From: Thermus igniterrae ATCC 700962
GTDB lineage: Bacteria; Deinococcota; Deinococci; Deinococcales; Thermaceae
DNA length: 64,000 bases
Direction of reading: 5' to 3'
Assembly (NCBI RefSeq): GCF_000376265.1
Contig: NZ_AQWU01000067.1
Coordinates: 1-64,000 of the forward strand
Under the pieces are notes generated by a model. It ran no database searches. It was not told the origin of the DNA and saw nothing but the letters and a program-made list of their open reading frames with translations. A program made the position numbers and the translations under genes. This document shows positions 35,513-44,546 of this stretch, in pieces (positions within the stretch are counted from its first letter, which is position 1; each line of letters begins with the position of its first letter).

Positions 35513-36487
35513 CTAAAGGATGTCGTCCCGGATGCAGGCCTTGTAGTGCCCCGGGCCCACCTGCTTCAGCTCGGGCACGGTGTGGGCGCACTCGGGAAGG
35601 GCGTAGCGGCAACGGGTGCGGAACACGCACCCCGAGGGGGGGTTGATGGGGGAAGGGATGTCCCCCTGGAGGACGATGCGCTCGCGCTTCACCGTGGGGT
35701 CGGGGATGGGCACGGCCGAGAGCAGGGCCTCGGTGTAGGGGTGCTTGGGGTTGCGGTAAAGCTCCCGGGCGGAGGCGATCTCCATGACCTTACCCAGGTA
35801 CATCACCGCCACCCGGTCGGAGATGTACTCCACCACCGCCAGGTCGTGGGCGATGAAGAGCAGGGTGAGCCCGAGCTCCTCCTTGAGGTCCTGGAGGAGG
35901 TTCACCACCTGGGCCTGGATGGAGACGTCCAGGGCGGAGACCGGCTCGTCGGCCACGATGAAGTCCGGGGCCACCGCCAGGGCCCGGGCGATGCCGATGC
36001 GCTGGCGTTGCCCGCCGGAGAACTCGTGGGGGTAGCGGCGCATGTGGTCCGGGGAAAGCCCCACCAGCTTCAGGAGCTCGGCCACCCGCTCCGTGCGCTC
36101 CTCCTGGGTCTTGCCCAGCCCGTGGATGACCAGGGGCTCGGCGATGATGTCCCCCACGGTCATCCGGGGGTTGAGGGAGCTGAAGGGGTCTTGGAAGATG
36201 ATCTGCATCCGGCGGCGGTAGGGACGGAGCTTGTCCTTGGGCAGGTCGGTGATGTCCTGCCCGTCAAAGAAGATCCGCCCCCCCGTGGGCTCAATGAGGC
36301 GGAGCAGGGTGCGGCCCACCGTGGTCTTGCCGCTCCCCGACTCCCCCACCAGGCCCAGCACCTCCCCCTTGCGGATGGCGAAGGATACCCCATCCACCGC
36401 CTTCACGCTCCCCACCACCCGGGAGAGGATGCCCCCGCGGATGGGGAAGTGCTTTTTCAGGTCCTTGACCTCCAGGAGGACGCTCAT
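35513..36487 (-). CDS. dppF: Peptide ABC transporter ATPase (DppF/OppF type)
   Basis: The protein has 324 aa with Walker [11 protein letters not shown]-loop [11 protein letters not shown], signature [14 protein letters not shown], Walker [14 protein letters not shown] and H-loop AHD. The C-terminal oligopeptide-transporter extension contains cysteines ([14 protein letters not shown]) that can bind a 4Fe-4S cluster in this family. It pairs with the DppD-like ATPase, which it overlaps by 4 nt, to power peptide import. Confidence 0.94.
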   Translation of the reverse strand: MSVLLEVKDLKKHFPIRGGILSRVVGSVKAVDGVSFAIRKGEVLGLVGESGSGKTTVGRTLLRLIEPTGGRIFFDGQDITDLPKDKLRPYRRRMQIIFQDPFSSLNPRMTVGDIIAEPLVIHGLGKTQEERTERVAELLKLVGLSPDHMRRYPHEFSGGQRQRIGIARALAVAPDFIVADEPVSALDVSIQAQVVNLLQDLKEELGLTLLFIAHDLAVVEYISDRVAVMYLGKVMEIASARELYRNPKHPYTEALLSAVPIPDPTVKRERIVLQGDIPSPINPPSGCVFRTRCRYALPECAHTVPELKQVGPGHYKACIRDDIL

Positions 36488-37503
36488 GCCCTAACCTCCC
36501 GGATCTCCTTCCAGCGCACGCACCGCACCTGGCGCCCGTCCCCCGTGGCCTCCAGGGAGGGCACCTCCCGGTCGCAAAGCCCCTCCACATAGTGCTTGCA
36601 CCGGGGGTGGAAGGCGCACCCCGGGGGCAGGTAGAGGGGGTTCGGCACGTTGCCGGGGATGGCCTCGAGGCGCTCCTTGTGCTCCGCGGCCAGGTCCAGC
36701 CGGGGCACGGAGTGGAGAAGCCCCCGGGTATAGGGGTGGAGGGGCTCCTTGAAGAGGGGCACCACGTCGGCCTGCTCCACCGCCCGCCCCGCGTACATCA
36801 CCACCACCCGGTCGGCCATCTCCGCCACCACCCCCAGGTTGTGGGTGATGAAGAGGATGCTCATGCCGATCTCCTCCTGGAGCTTCTTCATGAGCTCCAG
36901 GATCTGGGCCTGAATGGTCACGTCCAGGGCCGTGGTGGGCTCGTCGGCGATGAGCAAGGAGGGGTTGCAAGAGAGGGCCATGGCGATCATCACCCGCTGG
37001 CGCATCCCCCCGGACATCTGGTGGGGGTAGTTGGCCAGGCGCTTCTTGGGCTCAGGGATGCCCACCAGGTCCAGCATGTGGGCCGCCAGCTCCATGGCCT
37101 CCTTGCGGCTTTTCCCCTGGTGGAGCATGATGGCCTCGGCGATCTGGTCCCCCACGGTGTACACCGGGTTCAGGGAGGTCATGGGCTCCTGGAAGATCAT
37201 GGCGATGTCGTTGCCCCGGATCCGCCGCATCTCCGCCTCGGAGAGCTTGGTGAGGTCCCGCACCTGCCCGTCCTTGCCGCGGAAAAGCACCTCCCCGCCC
37301 ACAATCCGCCCCGGGGGCGTGGGGATGAGCCGCATGATGGCCAAGGAGGTCACGCTCTTCCCCGAGCCCGACTCCCCCACCACCGCCAGGGTCTCCCCCT
37401 TGTCCACGTGGAAGGAAACCCCGTCCACCGCCTTCACCACACCATCGTCGGTGAAGAAGTGGACCTTGAGGTCCCTCACCTCCAAAAGCCGTTTTTCGTC
37501 CAT
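36484..37503 (-). CDS. dppD: Peptide ABC transporter ATPase (DppD/OppD type)
   Basis: The protein has 339 aa with Walker [10 protein letters not shown], signature [14 protein letters not shown], Walker [14 protein letters not shown] and H-loop THN. The C-terminal cysteine-containing extension is [15 protein letters not shown]. The ATG at 37503 has AAGGAG 5 nt upstream and is preferred over an in-frame start 6 codons earlier. The 73-nt gap to dppC shows no clear terminator. Substrate class is inferred from the whole operon. Confidence 0.94.
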   Translation of the reverse strand: MDEKRLLEVRDLKVHFFTDDGVVKAVDGVSFHVDKGETLAVVGESGSGKSVTSLAIMRLIPTPPGRIVGGEVLFRGKDGQVRDLTKLSEAEMRRIRGNDIAMIFQEPMTSLNPVYTVGDQIAEAIMLHQGKSRKEAMELAAHMLDLVGIPEPKKRLANYPHQMSGGMRQRVMIAMALSCNPSLLIADEPTTALDVTIQAQILELMKKLQEEIGMSILFITHNLGVVAEMADRVVVMYAGRAVEQADVVPLFKEPLHPYTRGLLHSVPRLDLAAEHKERLEAIPGNVPNPLYLPPGCAFHPRCKHYVEGLCDREVPSLEATGDGRQVRCVRWKEIREVRA

Positions 37504-37576
37504 GCGCACTCCTTCGGGCACAGCTCCCTACAACACCTCAGATGTTATACGCCATACCCGGTCAAAAGAGAAGGGC

Positions 37577-38932
37577 CTACTGCCTCCGCCTGGGGTCCAG
37601 GGCGTCCCGCAGGCCGTCCCCCAGGAAGTTCCAGGAGAGGACGGAGAGGAAGATGAAAAAGCCCGGCCACAGCACCCAGGGGCGGTCGGTGAAGGAGGCA
37701 AACCCCCCTTGCTGCGCCGCCTGCAGGAGCAGACCCCAGCTGGTGTAGGGCTCGGTGACCCCCAGGCCCAGGAAGGAGAGGCCGCTCTCCCCCAGGATAA
37801 ACCCCGGGATGGTGAGGGAGAGGCTCACGATCACGTAGCTGGCGGTGGCGGGCAGGATGTGGCGGGCGATGATGCGTCCATCCGAGGCCCCCAGGGCCCG
37901 GGCCGCCTGCACGTAGTCCATCTCCCGCACGGAAAGCACGATCCCCCGCACCACCCTGGCCAGCCCTCCCCAGCCGATGAAGCCCAGAAGGCCCACCACC
38001 AGGTAGAAGGTGAAGAGGGGGTCAATGTTGGTGGGGAAGACCGCCCGTAAGGAGATGAGGAGGAAGAGACTGGGGATGGCGGCAATGATCTCCACCGTGC
38101 GCATGATGAGGTCGTCGGGGTCAAGGCGCAGGGGCTCGCGAAAGATCCGGCGCAGCACCAGGTAGAAAGCCCCCAGGCCCAGGAGGAGGACCAGCCCGTC
38201 CACCCCAAAGGAGAAGAGGTCCTGGCCCGGGCTCAGGCGGACGAAGGTCCAGGCCAAAAAGAGGGCCCCCACCGCCACCCCCAGCCAGAGGAGGAGGCTC
38301 AAGGGGCCGAGGAGGAGGCCAAGCCCCCGCCAGGCCCTGGGGGGCAGGGAGAGGGCAAAGGGCCTTCCGGAGAAGTAGCCGGCAATCCCCCCCAGGAGAA
38401 GCCCCAGGGCGAAGGAGACCAGGGCCGAGAGGATGCCGATGGTGAGGGAAACCTGCCCCCCATAGACGATGCGGCTGAAGAGGTCGCGGCCAAAGTTGTC
38501 CGTGCCCATCAGGTAGAGCCGCCCCGGGGGATCCACCCCCACCAGGCGCAGGTCGGAACGGAAGACCTTGAAGATGGTGTAGGGCTGGTCCGGGGTGCGC
38601 ACGAAGAAGCGGAGGTAGAACTTCCCCTGGCTGGGGTCCTCCTCGTACTTGGGCTGGAGGGAGACGGGGTCAATGGTCCTTTTGGTGGCGTAGACGAAGG
38701 GCCGACTGAGCCTCCCCGTCTCCGGGTCCACGAAGTGGATGCGGGTGGGGGGGTGGTGGCCCTTGGGGGGGTAGAGCTCGTAGTAGTTGGGGTCGTAGGG
38801 GCTGAAGAAGCCGGCGAAGGCGGCCATCAGGTAGAGCACCAGGAGGATGCGCCCGCCCCAGACCGCCAGGCGGTGCTTGCGGAACTGGCGCAGGACCAGG
38901 TTGGTGCGGGTAGCGCTGGCAGAGGTAGCCAC
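37577..38932 (-). CDS. dppC: Peptide ABC transporter permease (DppC type) with large insertion
   Basis: The protein has 451 aa, about 150 longer than usual. The core has the N-terminal OppC-type helix, MGTDNFGRDLFSRIVYG, and the EAA loop ARALGASDGRIIARHILP for ATPase contact. Extra material includes an extended loop after the first helix (about 45-140) and an insertion at about 185-270 with two or three added hydrophobic helices, placed between GYFSG and the DDLIMRTVEIIAAIPSL helix. Neighbours are dppB (10 nt upstream) and the ATPase genes. Confidence 0.92.
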   Translation of the reverse strand: MATSASATRTNLVLRQFRKHRLAVWGGRILLVLYLMAAFAGFFSPYDPNYYELYPPKGHHPPTRIHFVDPETGRLSRPFVYATKRTIDPVSLQPKYEEDPSQGKFYLRFFVRTPDQPYTIFKVFRSDLRLVGVDPPGRLYLMGTDNFGRDLFSRIVYGGQVSLTIGILSALVSFALGLLLGGIAGYFSGRPFALSLPPRAWRGLGLLLGPLSLLLWLGVAVGALFLAWTFVRLSPGQDLFSFGVDGLVLLLGLGAFYLVLRRIFREPLRLDPDDLIMRTVEIIAAIPSLFLLISLRAVFPTNIDPLFTFYLVVGLLGFIGWGGLARVVRGIVLSVREMDYVQAARALGASDGRIIARHILPATASYVIVSLSLTIPGFILGESGLSFLGLGVTEPYTSWGLLLQAAQQGGFASFTDRPWVLWPGFFIFLSVLSWNFLGDGLRDALDPRRRQ

Positions 38933-38942
38933 AGCTCACCCC

Positions 38943-39926
38943 CTACTCGTAGCGGATCCTGGGGTCCACCCAGGCCAGAAGCAGGTCGGAGATCAGGTTG
39001 CCGATCATGAGGAGGACCAGGCTCACGGTGAGGAAGCCGGCGATCACATAGAGGTCCTGGTTGGCGATGGCGTCCAGGAAGAAGGGGGTGATGCCCGGCC
39101 AGGCCATGACCACCTCCACGAACCCCGCCCCGGAGATGAGGCCGGGAAGGAGCCCCCCTAAGGTGGCCACGAAGGGGATCACCGCGTTGCGGAAGGCGTG
39201 CTTGTAGAGGACCACCCGCTCCGCCAGGCCCTTGGCCCGGGCAGTGCGGATGTAGTCCTGGCCCAGGACCTCCAGCATCTGCCCCCGCATGAGCCGGGAA
39301 AGCCCGGCGATGTCGTTGGCGGTGGCCACCAGAACGGGCACCACCGCATGCCAGGCGATGTCCAGGTACTGGCGCAGGGGAGGAAGCTGCTCAAAGCCGC
39401 TGCTGGTCATGCCGGAGACGGGAAAGATGAGGGTGCCCGTGCGGAACTTGATCTGCAGGAGGAGGTAGATGGCGATGAGGGCCAGGAAGAAGCTGGGCAC
39501 GGAAAGCCCCACGTAGGCCAAAAAGGAGAGGATCCGGTCCCCCAGGGAGTACTGGCGCACCGCCCCGTAGACCCCGATGGGGATGGCCACCAGGTAGAGG
39601 AGGAGGGTGGAGGGGATGACGATGACCATGGAGTTGACCACCCGGGGCCAGATGACCTCGAGGACCGGCGCCTGGTAGGCGAAGGAGTAGCCCAGGTTCA
39701 GGTGCAGGAGGTTGTTCATCCAGAGGAGGTACTGCTCGTAGATGGGCCGGTCCAGGCCGAACTGGGCCCTGAGGCGGGCGATGGTCTCCGGGGTCACCTT
39801 GGGGTCCAGCTCCAGCTGGGTCAGGTAGTCCCCCGGGGCCAGCTGGATGATGAGAAAGGCCAAAAAGGTGGCCCCGAAGAAGGTGGGGATCAGGTAGAGG
39901 ATGCGCCGAAGGATGTAAGCGGTCAT
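38943..39926 (-). CDS. dppB: Peptide ABC transporter permease (DppB type)
   Basis: The protein has 327 aa with six membrane helices. It has the typical N-terminus ILRRILYLIPTFFGATFLAFLIIQLAPGD, the proline-rich segment after it, and the EAA loop ARAKGLAERVVLYKHAFRNA for ATPase contact. Length is normal. It is 52 nt downstream of the binding-protein gene, separated by a strong hairpin, and 10 nt upstream of dppC. Confidence 0.94.
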   Translation of the reverse strand: MTAYILRRILYLIPTFFGATFLAFLIIQLAPGDYLTQLELDPKVTPETIARLRAQFGLDRPIYEQYLLWMNNLLHLNLGYSFAYQAPVLEVIWPRVVNSMVIVIPSTLLLYLVAIPIGVYGAVRQYSLGDRILSFLAYVGLSVPSFFLALIAIYLLLQIKFRTGTLIFPVSGMTSSGFEQLPPLRQYLDIAWHAVVPVLVATANDIAGLSRLMRGQMLEVLGQDYIRTARAKGLAERVVLYKHAFRNAVIPFVATLGGLLPGLISGAGFVEVVMAWPGITPFFLDAIANQDLYVIAGFLTVSLVLLMIGNLISDLLLAWVDPRIRYE

Positions 39927-39938
39927 GGCTCCAAAGGG

Positions 39939-39963
39939 CCCCCGGGGCCATGGGCCCCGGGGG
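39939..39963 (-). promoter_or_regulatory. Intercistronic hairpin between binding protein and permease genes
   Basis: An 11-bp perfect stem (CCCCCGGGGCC / GGCCCCGGGGG) with a 3-nt loop lies in the 52-nt gap after the binding-protein stop. Such hairpins usually lower downstream expression or protect the 5' message, so that the binding protein exceeds the permease. Confidence 0.6.
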
Positions 39964-39978
39964 ACGCACAGGGCTAGC

Positions 39979-41724
39979 TCATTTCTTGATGAAGGTCAGC
40001 TCCAGCTGCCGCTGCCCCCAGATGGCGCTGATGAGGGCCTCGGGGTGCTCGCCGCCCAGGCGGTTGTTCCAGGCCGGGTGGTAGTTGGGCCCGGCGATGT
40101 AGATGACGGGCAGAAGCTGGGCCTCAATCTGCTGCATCTGGAAGCCGATCTCCCGGCGCTTCTGGAAGTCCAGCTCCGTGCGGCCGCGGGAGTAGAGGGC
40201 GTCCAGCTGGGTCTCCCGGGGGTCCAGGCACTGGCCGGACTTGTTCCACATGTGCAGGTTGCCCTTGCAGGGCACCACGTTGGAGCCGAAGGGCCAGTCC
40301 AGGTCCCCGCCGGAGAGGCCGATGATGATGGCGTCAAAGGGCCGGTCCGCCCCGGAGGAGAGGAGCTGGCCCACCAGGGTGTTGAAGTCAATGGCGGAGA
40401 AGTTGACCTTCACCCCCACCTTCTTGGCCTCGTCCACGATCAGCTTGGCCATCTGCTCCCGCTGGGCGTTGCCGGCGTTGGTGGCCAGGTTGAACTCCAG
40501 CCGGCGGCCGCGGTTGTCCACCAGGTAGCCTTCCCGGTCCTTCTTGGTGAAGCCCAGCTCCGCCAGGAGCTTGGCCGCCTCCTGCAGGTTGTACTCGTAC
40601 TTGGGCACCCGGGGGTTGATCCACTGGGTGAGCACCGGGTAGACGCTGGTGTACATGGGGGTGCCCAGGCCGCCGTAGACGATGTCCACCACCGCCTGGC
40701 GGTTGACGACGTGGCTCATGGCCCGGCGGAACTTTTCCGAGCGGAAGAGGCTCTGCTTGAAGGGGTCGGAGGCCTTGTTCCAGTTGAAGACCATGAACTG
40801 GCTGGAGGCCACGGGGGAGGCGTTCACCCTGATGGTGGCGTCCAGGCGGCCCTGCTGGATGGCCTGGCGCACCTGGGAGATGTGGTCCACGGTGGAGGGA
40901 GCGAGGAGGTCGATGTTCCCCGCCAGGAACTCGGCCAGCTGGGCGTTGGTGTCCTTGACGATCTTGATCTCGTAGCGGTCCAGGTAGGGTAGGGGGTTGC
41001 CCGCCTCGTCCTTGTTCCACTCCCCGAAGGCGGGGTTGCGTTTCAGCACCAGGCGCTCGCCGGGGCGGTAGCTCTCAATGAGCCAAGGACCGGCGGAAAC
41101 GATCTTGTTCGGGTCCTCGTTCAGGGTCCACATCTTCTTGATGCCCTCGGCCCCCTCCCGCTGGTACACGGGGCCGAAGATGTGGGCCGGCCAGGGTACA
41201 AAGCCGGCCACGGCGAAGGCGGTGGCGTCGGGCTTGGGGTAGCTGAAGCGCAGGGTGTAGTCGTCAATCTTCTGCAGGGTGATGGGCTTGCCGTCAATGA
41301 AGAAGGAGTCATAGCTGTTGGAGCCCACCGCCTTGTCCGTGTGGATGCGCCAGGTGGTGATCCAGTCGTCGGCGGTGATGGGGCGGCCGTCGGACCACTT
41401 CATCCCCCGGCGAATCTTGAAGGTGATCTCCAGCTTGTTGGCGCTTACGCTGAAGGACTCCGCCATGTAGGGGATCCAGTCCCCCGTGCTGGGGTCGCGG
41501 CGCACCAGGCCGTAGGGGGAGATGATGCTGGGCACGTTCCCTGCCTCGGCGGTGATGAAGGGGTTGAAGGTGCGGTAGTCGCTGATCACCGAGGCCCGCA
41601 GGGTGCCCCCCCGCTTCACCTCCGAAGGCTTGGCCACCGTCCACTTCTGGGGCCAGACAAAGGTCTGGGCGCTGGCCACGCCGGCCAAAGCTAAAGCTGC
41701 CGCCAACCAGAAAGCTTTTCTCAT
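39979..41724 (-). CDS. Peptide ABC transporter substrate-binding protein (family 5)
   Basis: The protein has 581 aa. A signal peptide (RKAFWLAAALALAGVASAQ) leads to the periplasm; no lipobox Cys is present. Family 5 features include RGGTLRASVISDYRTFNPF, the signature region KIRRGMKWSDGRPITADDW and FRRAMSHVVNRQAVVD. It delivers peptides or a related solute to the DppBCDF-type transporter encoded downstream. The ATG at 41724 has a GGAGGAAG ribosome site. TTGACA/TACCCT upstream gives a normal, leadered promoter. Confidence 0.93.
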   Translation of the reverse strand: MRKAFWLAAALALAGVASAQTFVWPQKWTVAKPSEVKRGGTLRASVISDYRTFNPFITAEAGNVPSIISPYGLVRRDPSTGDWIPYMAESFSVSANKLEITFKIRRGMKWSDGRPITADDWITTWRIHTDKAVGSNSYDSFFIDGKPITLQKIDDYTLRFSYPKPDATAFAVAGFVPWPAHIFGPVYQREGAEGIKKMWTLNEDPNKIVSAGPWLIESYRPGERLVLKRNPAFGEWNKDEAGNPLPYLDRYEIKIVKDTNAQLAEFLAGNIDLLAPSTVDHISQVRQAIQQGRLDATIRVNASPVASSQFMVFNWNKASDPFKQSLFRSEKFRRAMSHVVNRQAVVDIVYGGLGTPMYTSVYPVLTQWINPRVPKYEYNLQEAAKLLAELGFTKKDREGYLVDNRGRRLEFNLATNAGNAQREQMAKLIVDEAKKVGVKVNFSAIDFNTLVGQLLSSGADRPFDAIIIGLSGGDLDWPFGSNVVPCKGNLHMWNKSGQCLDPRETQLDALYSRGRTELDFQKRREIGFQMQQIEAQLLPVIYIAGPNYHPAWNNRLGGEHPEALISAIWGQRQLELTFIKK

Positions 41725-41754
41725 AAGCTTCCTCCCGAAGGTCTTACGCCGGTC

Positions 41755-41784
41755 AGGGTACCCCCTTTCCTTGGACCCTGTCAA
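41755..41784 (-). promoter_or_regulatory. Promoter of the peptide transporter operon
   Basis: On the minus strand, TTGACA (41784-41779) and TACCCT (41760-41755) are separated by 18 bp. The start would fall about 24 nt before the ATG, leaving room for the ribosome site. The -35 reads TTGACAGGG, as at two other promoters in the window. Confidence 0.7.
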
Positions 41785-41849
41785 GGGCGGAGGCCCAACC
41801 TTGACCCCAGGAGGGGGCCATGGAAAAATCCCCTCCATAAGGAGGGTTC

Positions 41850-42881
41850 ATGCGGGCGATCCTGATGGAGGCTCGAGGCGGCCCGGAGGTGCTGAAGCCC
41901 GGGGAGGTTCCCACCCCCGAGCCCGGTCCCAAGGAGGTGCGCCTCCGGGTAAAGGCAGCAGCCCTAAACCACCTGGACATCTGGGTGCGCAAGGGGGTGG
42001 CAAGCCCCAGGCTCCCCCTGCCCCACATCCTGGGGGCGGACGCCGCCGGGGTGGTGGACGCGGTGGGGCCCGGGGTGACGGGCTTCGCCCCCGGGGATGA
42101 GGTGGTGGTGAACCCCGGCCTCTCCTGCGGGCACTGCCAGCGCTGCCTGGCGGGGGAGGACAACCTCTGCCCCAGGTACGAGATCCTGGGGGAGCACCGC
42201 CACGGGGCCTACGCCGAGTACCTGGTGGTGCCCGAGGCCAACCTCCTCAAAAAACCCAAGAACCTCTCCTTTGAGGAGGCCGCAGCCATCCCCCTCACCT
42301 TCCTTACCGCCTGGCAGATGGTGGTGGACAAGCTCCAGGTGCGGCCCGGGGAGGACGTCTTGGTGATGGCGGCAGGAAGCGGGGTCAGCGTGGCCGCCAT
42401 CCAGATCGCCAAGCTCTTCGGCGCCCGGGTCATCGCCACCGCAGGCTCCGAGGAGAAGCTCCGGCGGGCCAAGGAGCTGGGGGCAGACGAGGTAGTGAAC
42501 TACACCCACCCCGACTGGCCCAAGGAGGTACGCCGCCTCACCGGGGGCAAGGGGGCGGACAAGGTGGTGGACCACACCGGGGCCCTCTACTTTGAGGGGG
42601 TGGTCCGGGCCACGGCCAACGGCGGCCGCATCGCCATCGCCGGGGCCTCCTCGGGGTACGAGGGCACCCTGCCCTTCGCCCACGTGTTCTTCCGCCAGCT
42701 CTCCATCCTGGGCTCCACCATGGGCTCTAAAAGCCGCCTCTTCCCCATCCTGCGCTTCGTGGAGGAGGGGAGGCTCAGGCCGGTGGTGGGGGAGGTGTTG
42801 CCCCTCGAGGCCGCCCCCGAGGGCCACTGCCTCCTGGAGGAAAGGCGGGTCTTCGGCAAGGTGGTCCTGCGGGTGGACTAA
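41850..42881 (+). CDS. Zinc-binding medium-chain alcohol dehydrogenase/quinone reductase family protein
   Basis: The protein has 343 aa and the MDR fold. The structural zinc loop is intact (CGHCQRCLAGEDNLC), but the usual catalytic Cys after the first strands is Asn (NHLDIWVRKG), as in quinone-oxidoreductase-like members. The Rossmann motif is AAGSGVSVAAIQIAK. Substrate is unknown. The ATG follows a strong AAGGAGG site and is divergent from the peptide transporter operon. Confidence 0.88.
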   Translation: MRAILMEARGGPEVLKPGEVPTPEPGPKEVRLRVKAAALNHLDIWVRKGVASPRLPLPHILGADAAGVVDAVGPGVTGFAPGDEVVVNPGLSCGHCQRCLAGEDNLCPRYEILGEHRHGAYAEYLVVPEANLLKKPKNLSFEEAAAIPLTFLTAWQMVVDKLQVRPGEDVLVMAAGSGVSVAAIQIAKLFGARVIATAGSEEKLRRAKELGADEVVNYTHPDWPKEVRRLTGGKGADKVVDHTGALYFEGVVRATANGGRIAIAGASSGYEGTLPFAHVFFRQLSILGSTMGSKSRLFPILRFVEEGRLRPVVGEVLPLEAAPEGHCLLEERRVFGKVVLRVD

Positions 42882-42930
42882 GGACACGTTTCCCCGGCCA
42901 AGGGCATAAAATGCCGGGAAGAGGTGGGCC

Positions 42931-43938
42931 ATGGAGCACACGGACGTGATCATCATCGGCGCCGGACCAGCGGGGCTTTTCGCGGGCTTTTACGTGGGGA
43001 TGCGGGGACTCACCTTCCGCTTCCTGGACCCTCTGCCGGAACCAGGGGGGCAGCTAGCCGCCCTTTACCCGGAGAAATACATCTACGACGTGGCTGGCTT
43101 CCCCAAGGTGTACGCCAAGGACCTGGTGCGGGGTCTGGTGGAGCAGGTGGCCCCCTTCAACCCCATCTACAGCCTGGGGGAGCGGGCGGAAACCCTGGAG
43201 CGGGTGGACGGCCTTTTCCGCGTGACCACCTCCGCGGGGAACACCTACACCGCCAAGGCGGTGATCATCGCCGCCGGGGTGGGGGCCTTTGAGCCCAGGC
43301 GCCTGGGCGCCCCGGGGGAGCGGGAGCTGGAGGGCAAGGGGGTCTACTACGCGGTGAAGACCAAGGCGGAGTTCCAGGGGAAGCGGGTCCTCATCGTGGG
43401 CGGGGGGGACAGCGCCGTGGACTGGGCCCTGAACCTCCTGGACACCGCCAAGGAAATCACCCTCATCCACCGCCGGCCCCAGTTCCGGGCCCACGAGGCC
43501 AGCGTGAAGGAGCTCCTGCAGGCCCACGAGGAAGGAAAGCTCAGGGTCCTCACCCCCTACGAGGTGCGGCGGATTGAGGGGGATACCCGGGTGGAAAGGG
43601 CGGTCATCTTCCACAACCAGACCCAGGAGGAAGTCCCGCTGGAGGTGGACGCCGTCCTCATCCTGGCGGGCTACCTCACCAAGCTGGGCCCCCTGGCCAA
43701 CTGGGGCCTGGAGCTGGAGAAGAACCGCATCAAGGTGGACACCACCATGGCCACCAGCCTCCCCGGGGTCTACGCCTGCGGGGACATCGTGAGCTACCCG
43801 GGGAAGCTTCCCCTGATCGTGCTGGGCTTCGGCGAGGCGGCCATCGCCGCCAACCACGCCGCCGCCTACGCCAACCCCAGCCTCAAGGTGAACCCCGGGC
43901 ACTCCTCGGAAAAGGCCGAGGAGAAGGCCCCGGCCTAA
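42931..43938 (+). CDS. Ferredoxin-NADP+ reductase (thioredoxin-reductase-like)
   Basis: The protein has 335 aa. The FAD motif is [15 protein letters not shown] (7-21), the NADPH motif is [16 protein letters not shown], and the FAD C-terminal motif is [26 protein letters not shown]. The CxxC pair of thioredoxin reductases is absent, which, with length and C-terminus, identifies the TrxR-like ferredoxin-NADP reductase type (EC 1.18.1.2). A GAGGTG ribosome site precedes the ATG, with TAAAAT as a possible -10. Confidence 0.92.
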   Translation: MEHTDVIIIGAGPAGLFAGFYVGMRGLTFRFLDPLPEPGGQLAALYPEKYIYDVAGFPKVYAKDLVRGLVEQVAPFNPIYSLGERAETLERVDGLFRVTTSAGNTYTAKAVIIAAGVGAFEPRRLGAPGERELEGKGVYYAVKTKAEFQGKRVLIVGGGDSAVDWALNLLDTAKEITLIHRRPQFRAHEASVKELLQAHEEGKLRVLTPYEVRRIEGDTRVERAVIFHNQTQEEVPLEVDAVLILAGYLTKLGPLANWGLELEKNRIKVDTTMATSLPGVYACGDIVSYPGKLPLIVLGFGEAAIAANHAAAYANPSLKVNPGHSSEKAEEKAPA

Positions 43939-43940
43939 AG

Positions 43941-43972
43941 CACCCCTGGGTATAGCCCTGGGGTCCTCTTTT
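43941..43972 (+). terminator. Terminator after ferredoxin-NADP reductase gene
   Basis: A stem of ACCCC-T-GGG pairing with CCC-T-GGGGT around a short AT-containing loop is followed by CCTCTTTT. It lies directly after the stop codon. Confidence 0.6.
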
Positions 43973-43991
43973 GCCCTAAGATGGGGGGCAT

Positions 43992-44540
43992 ATGCGGGTT
44001 GCCCTTTTCATTGACGGCTCCTACATGTACCAGGCGGCCAAGCGTCTGGGCTGGAACGTGGACCACCGCCGGGTCCTGACCCAGTTCGCCACCCCCGAAC
44101 AGCTCTACAACGCCTTCTACTACGTGCCCATCACCGACCCCGAGGATGAGCGCCAGCAGCGCTTCATCGACGCCCTGGTCTTCATGGGGTATACGGTGCG
44201 CAGCCGCCTGGTGCGGGGGGAGGCGCGGTTTGAGGCCATGATGGCCACCGACCTCCTCACCACCGCCCCCCGCTGGGACCGGGCCATCGTGGCCAGCGGC
44301 GCGGGGGAACTGGCCCACACCTTCGCCGCCCTGCGCGCCCTGGGCAAGGAGGTCCACCTCTTAGGCCTCCATGAGCTCTCCGACCTGGAGCTCCGTAACC
44401 AGGCGGACCGCTTCCTCAACCTGGCCGATTGGCGGGAGGTGCTGGAAAGGACCCTGGGGGGCCGCCGCACCTATGTGGGCTACCCCGTGGAGGCCACGGT
44501 GGAGGTGCCCCCCACTCCGGCGGAAGGTTCTGGTTTATAG
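43992..44540 (+). CDS. NYN/LabA-like (PIN-fold) protein with degenerate active site
   Basis: The protein has 182 aa. It starts with the NYN signature VALFIDGSYMYQAAKRLG (Asp8), and the central MATDLL keeps one acidic residue. The usual KxVDV and SGDxDF motifs read RFEAM and SGAGELA, so at least two catalytic acids of this ribonuclease family are missing. The protein may bind RNA without cutting it. TAAGAT lies 9 nt before the ATG. A lysozyme-like membrane gene follows 6 nt later. Confidence 0.78.
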   Translation: MRVALFIDGSYMYQAAKRLGWNVDHRRVLTQFATPEQLYNAFYYVPITDPEDERQQRFIDALVFMGYTVRSRLVRGEARFEAMMATDLLTTAPRWDRAIVASGAGELAHTFAALRALGKEVHLLGLHELSDLELRNQADRFLNLADWREVLERTLGGRRTYVGYPVEATVEVPPTPAEGSGL

Positions 44541-44546
44541 GCGGCC

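Noticed and set aside
42903-42920. GGCAT-AAA-ATGCC upstream of ferredoxin-NADP reductase as an operator
   Set aside because: The arms are only 5 bp and overlap a plausible -10 box; this is too weak to call.
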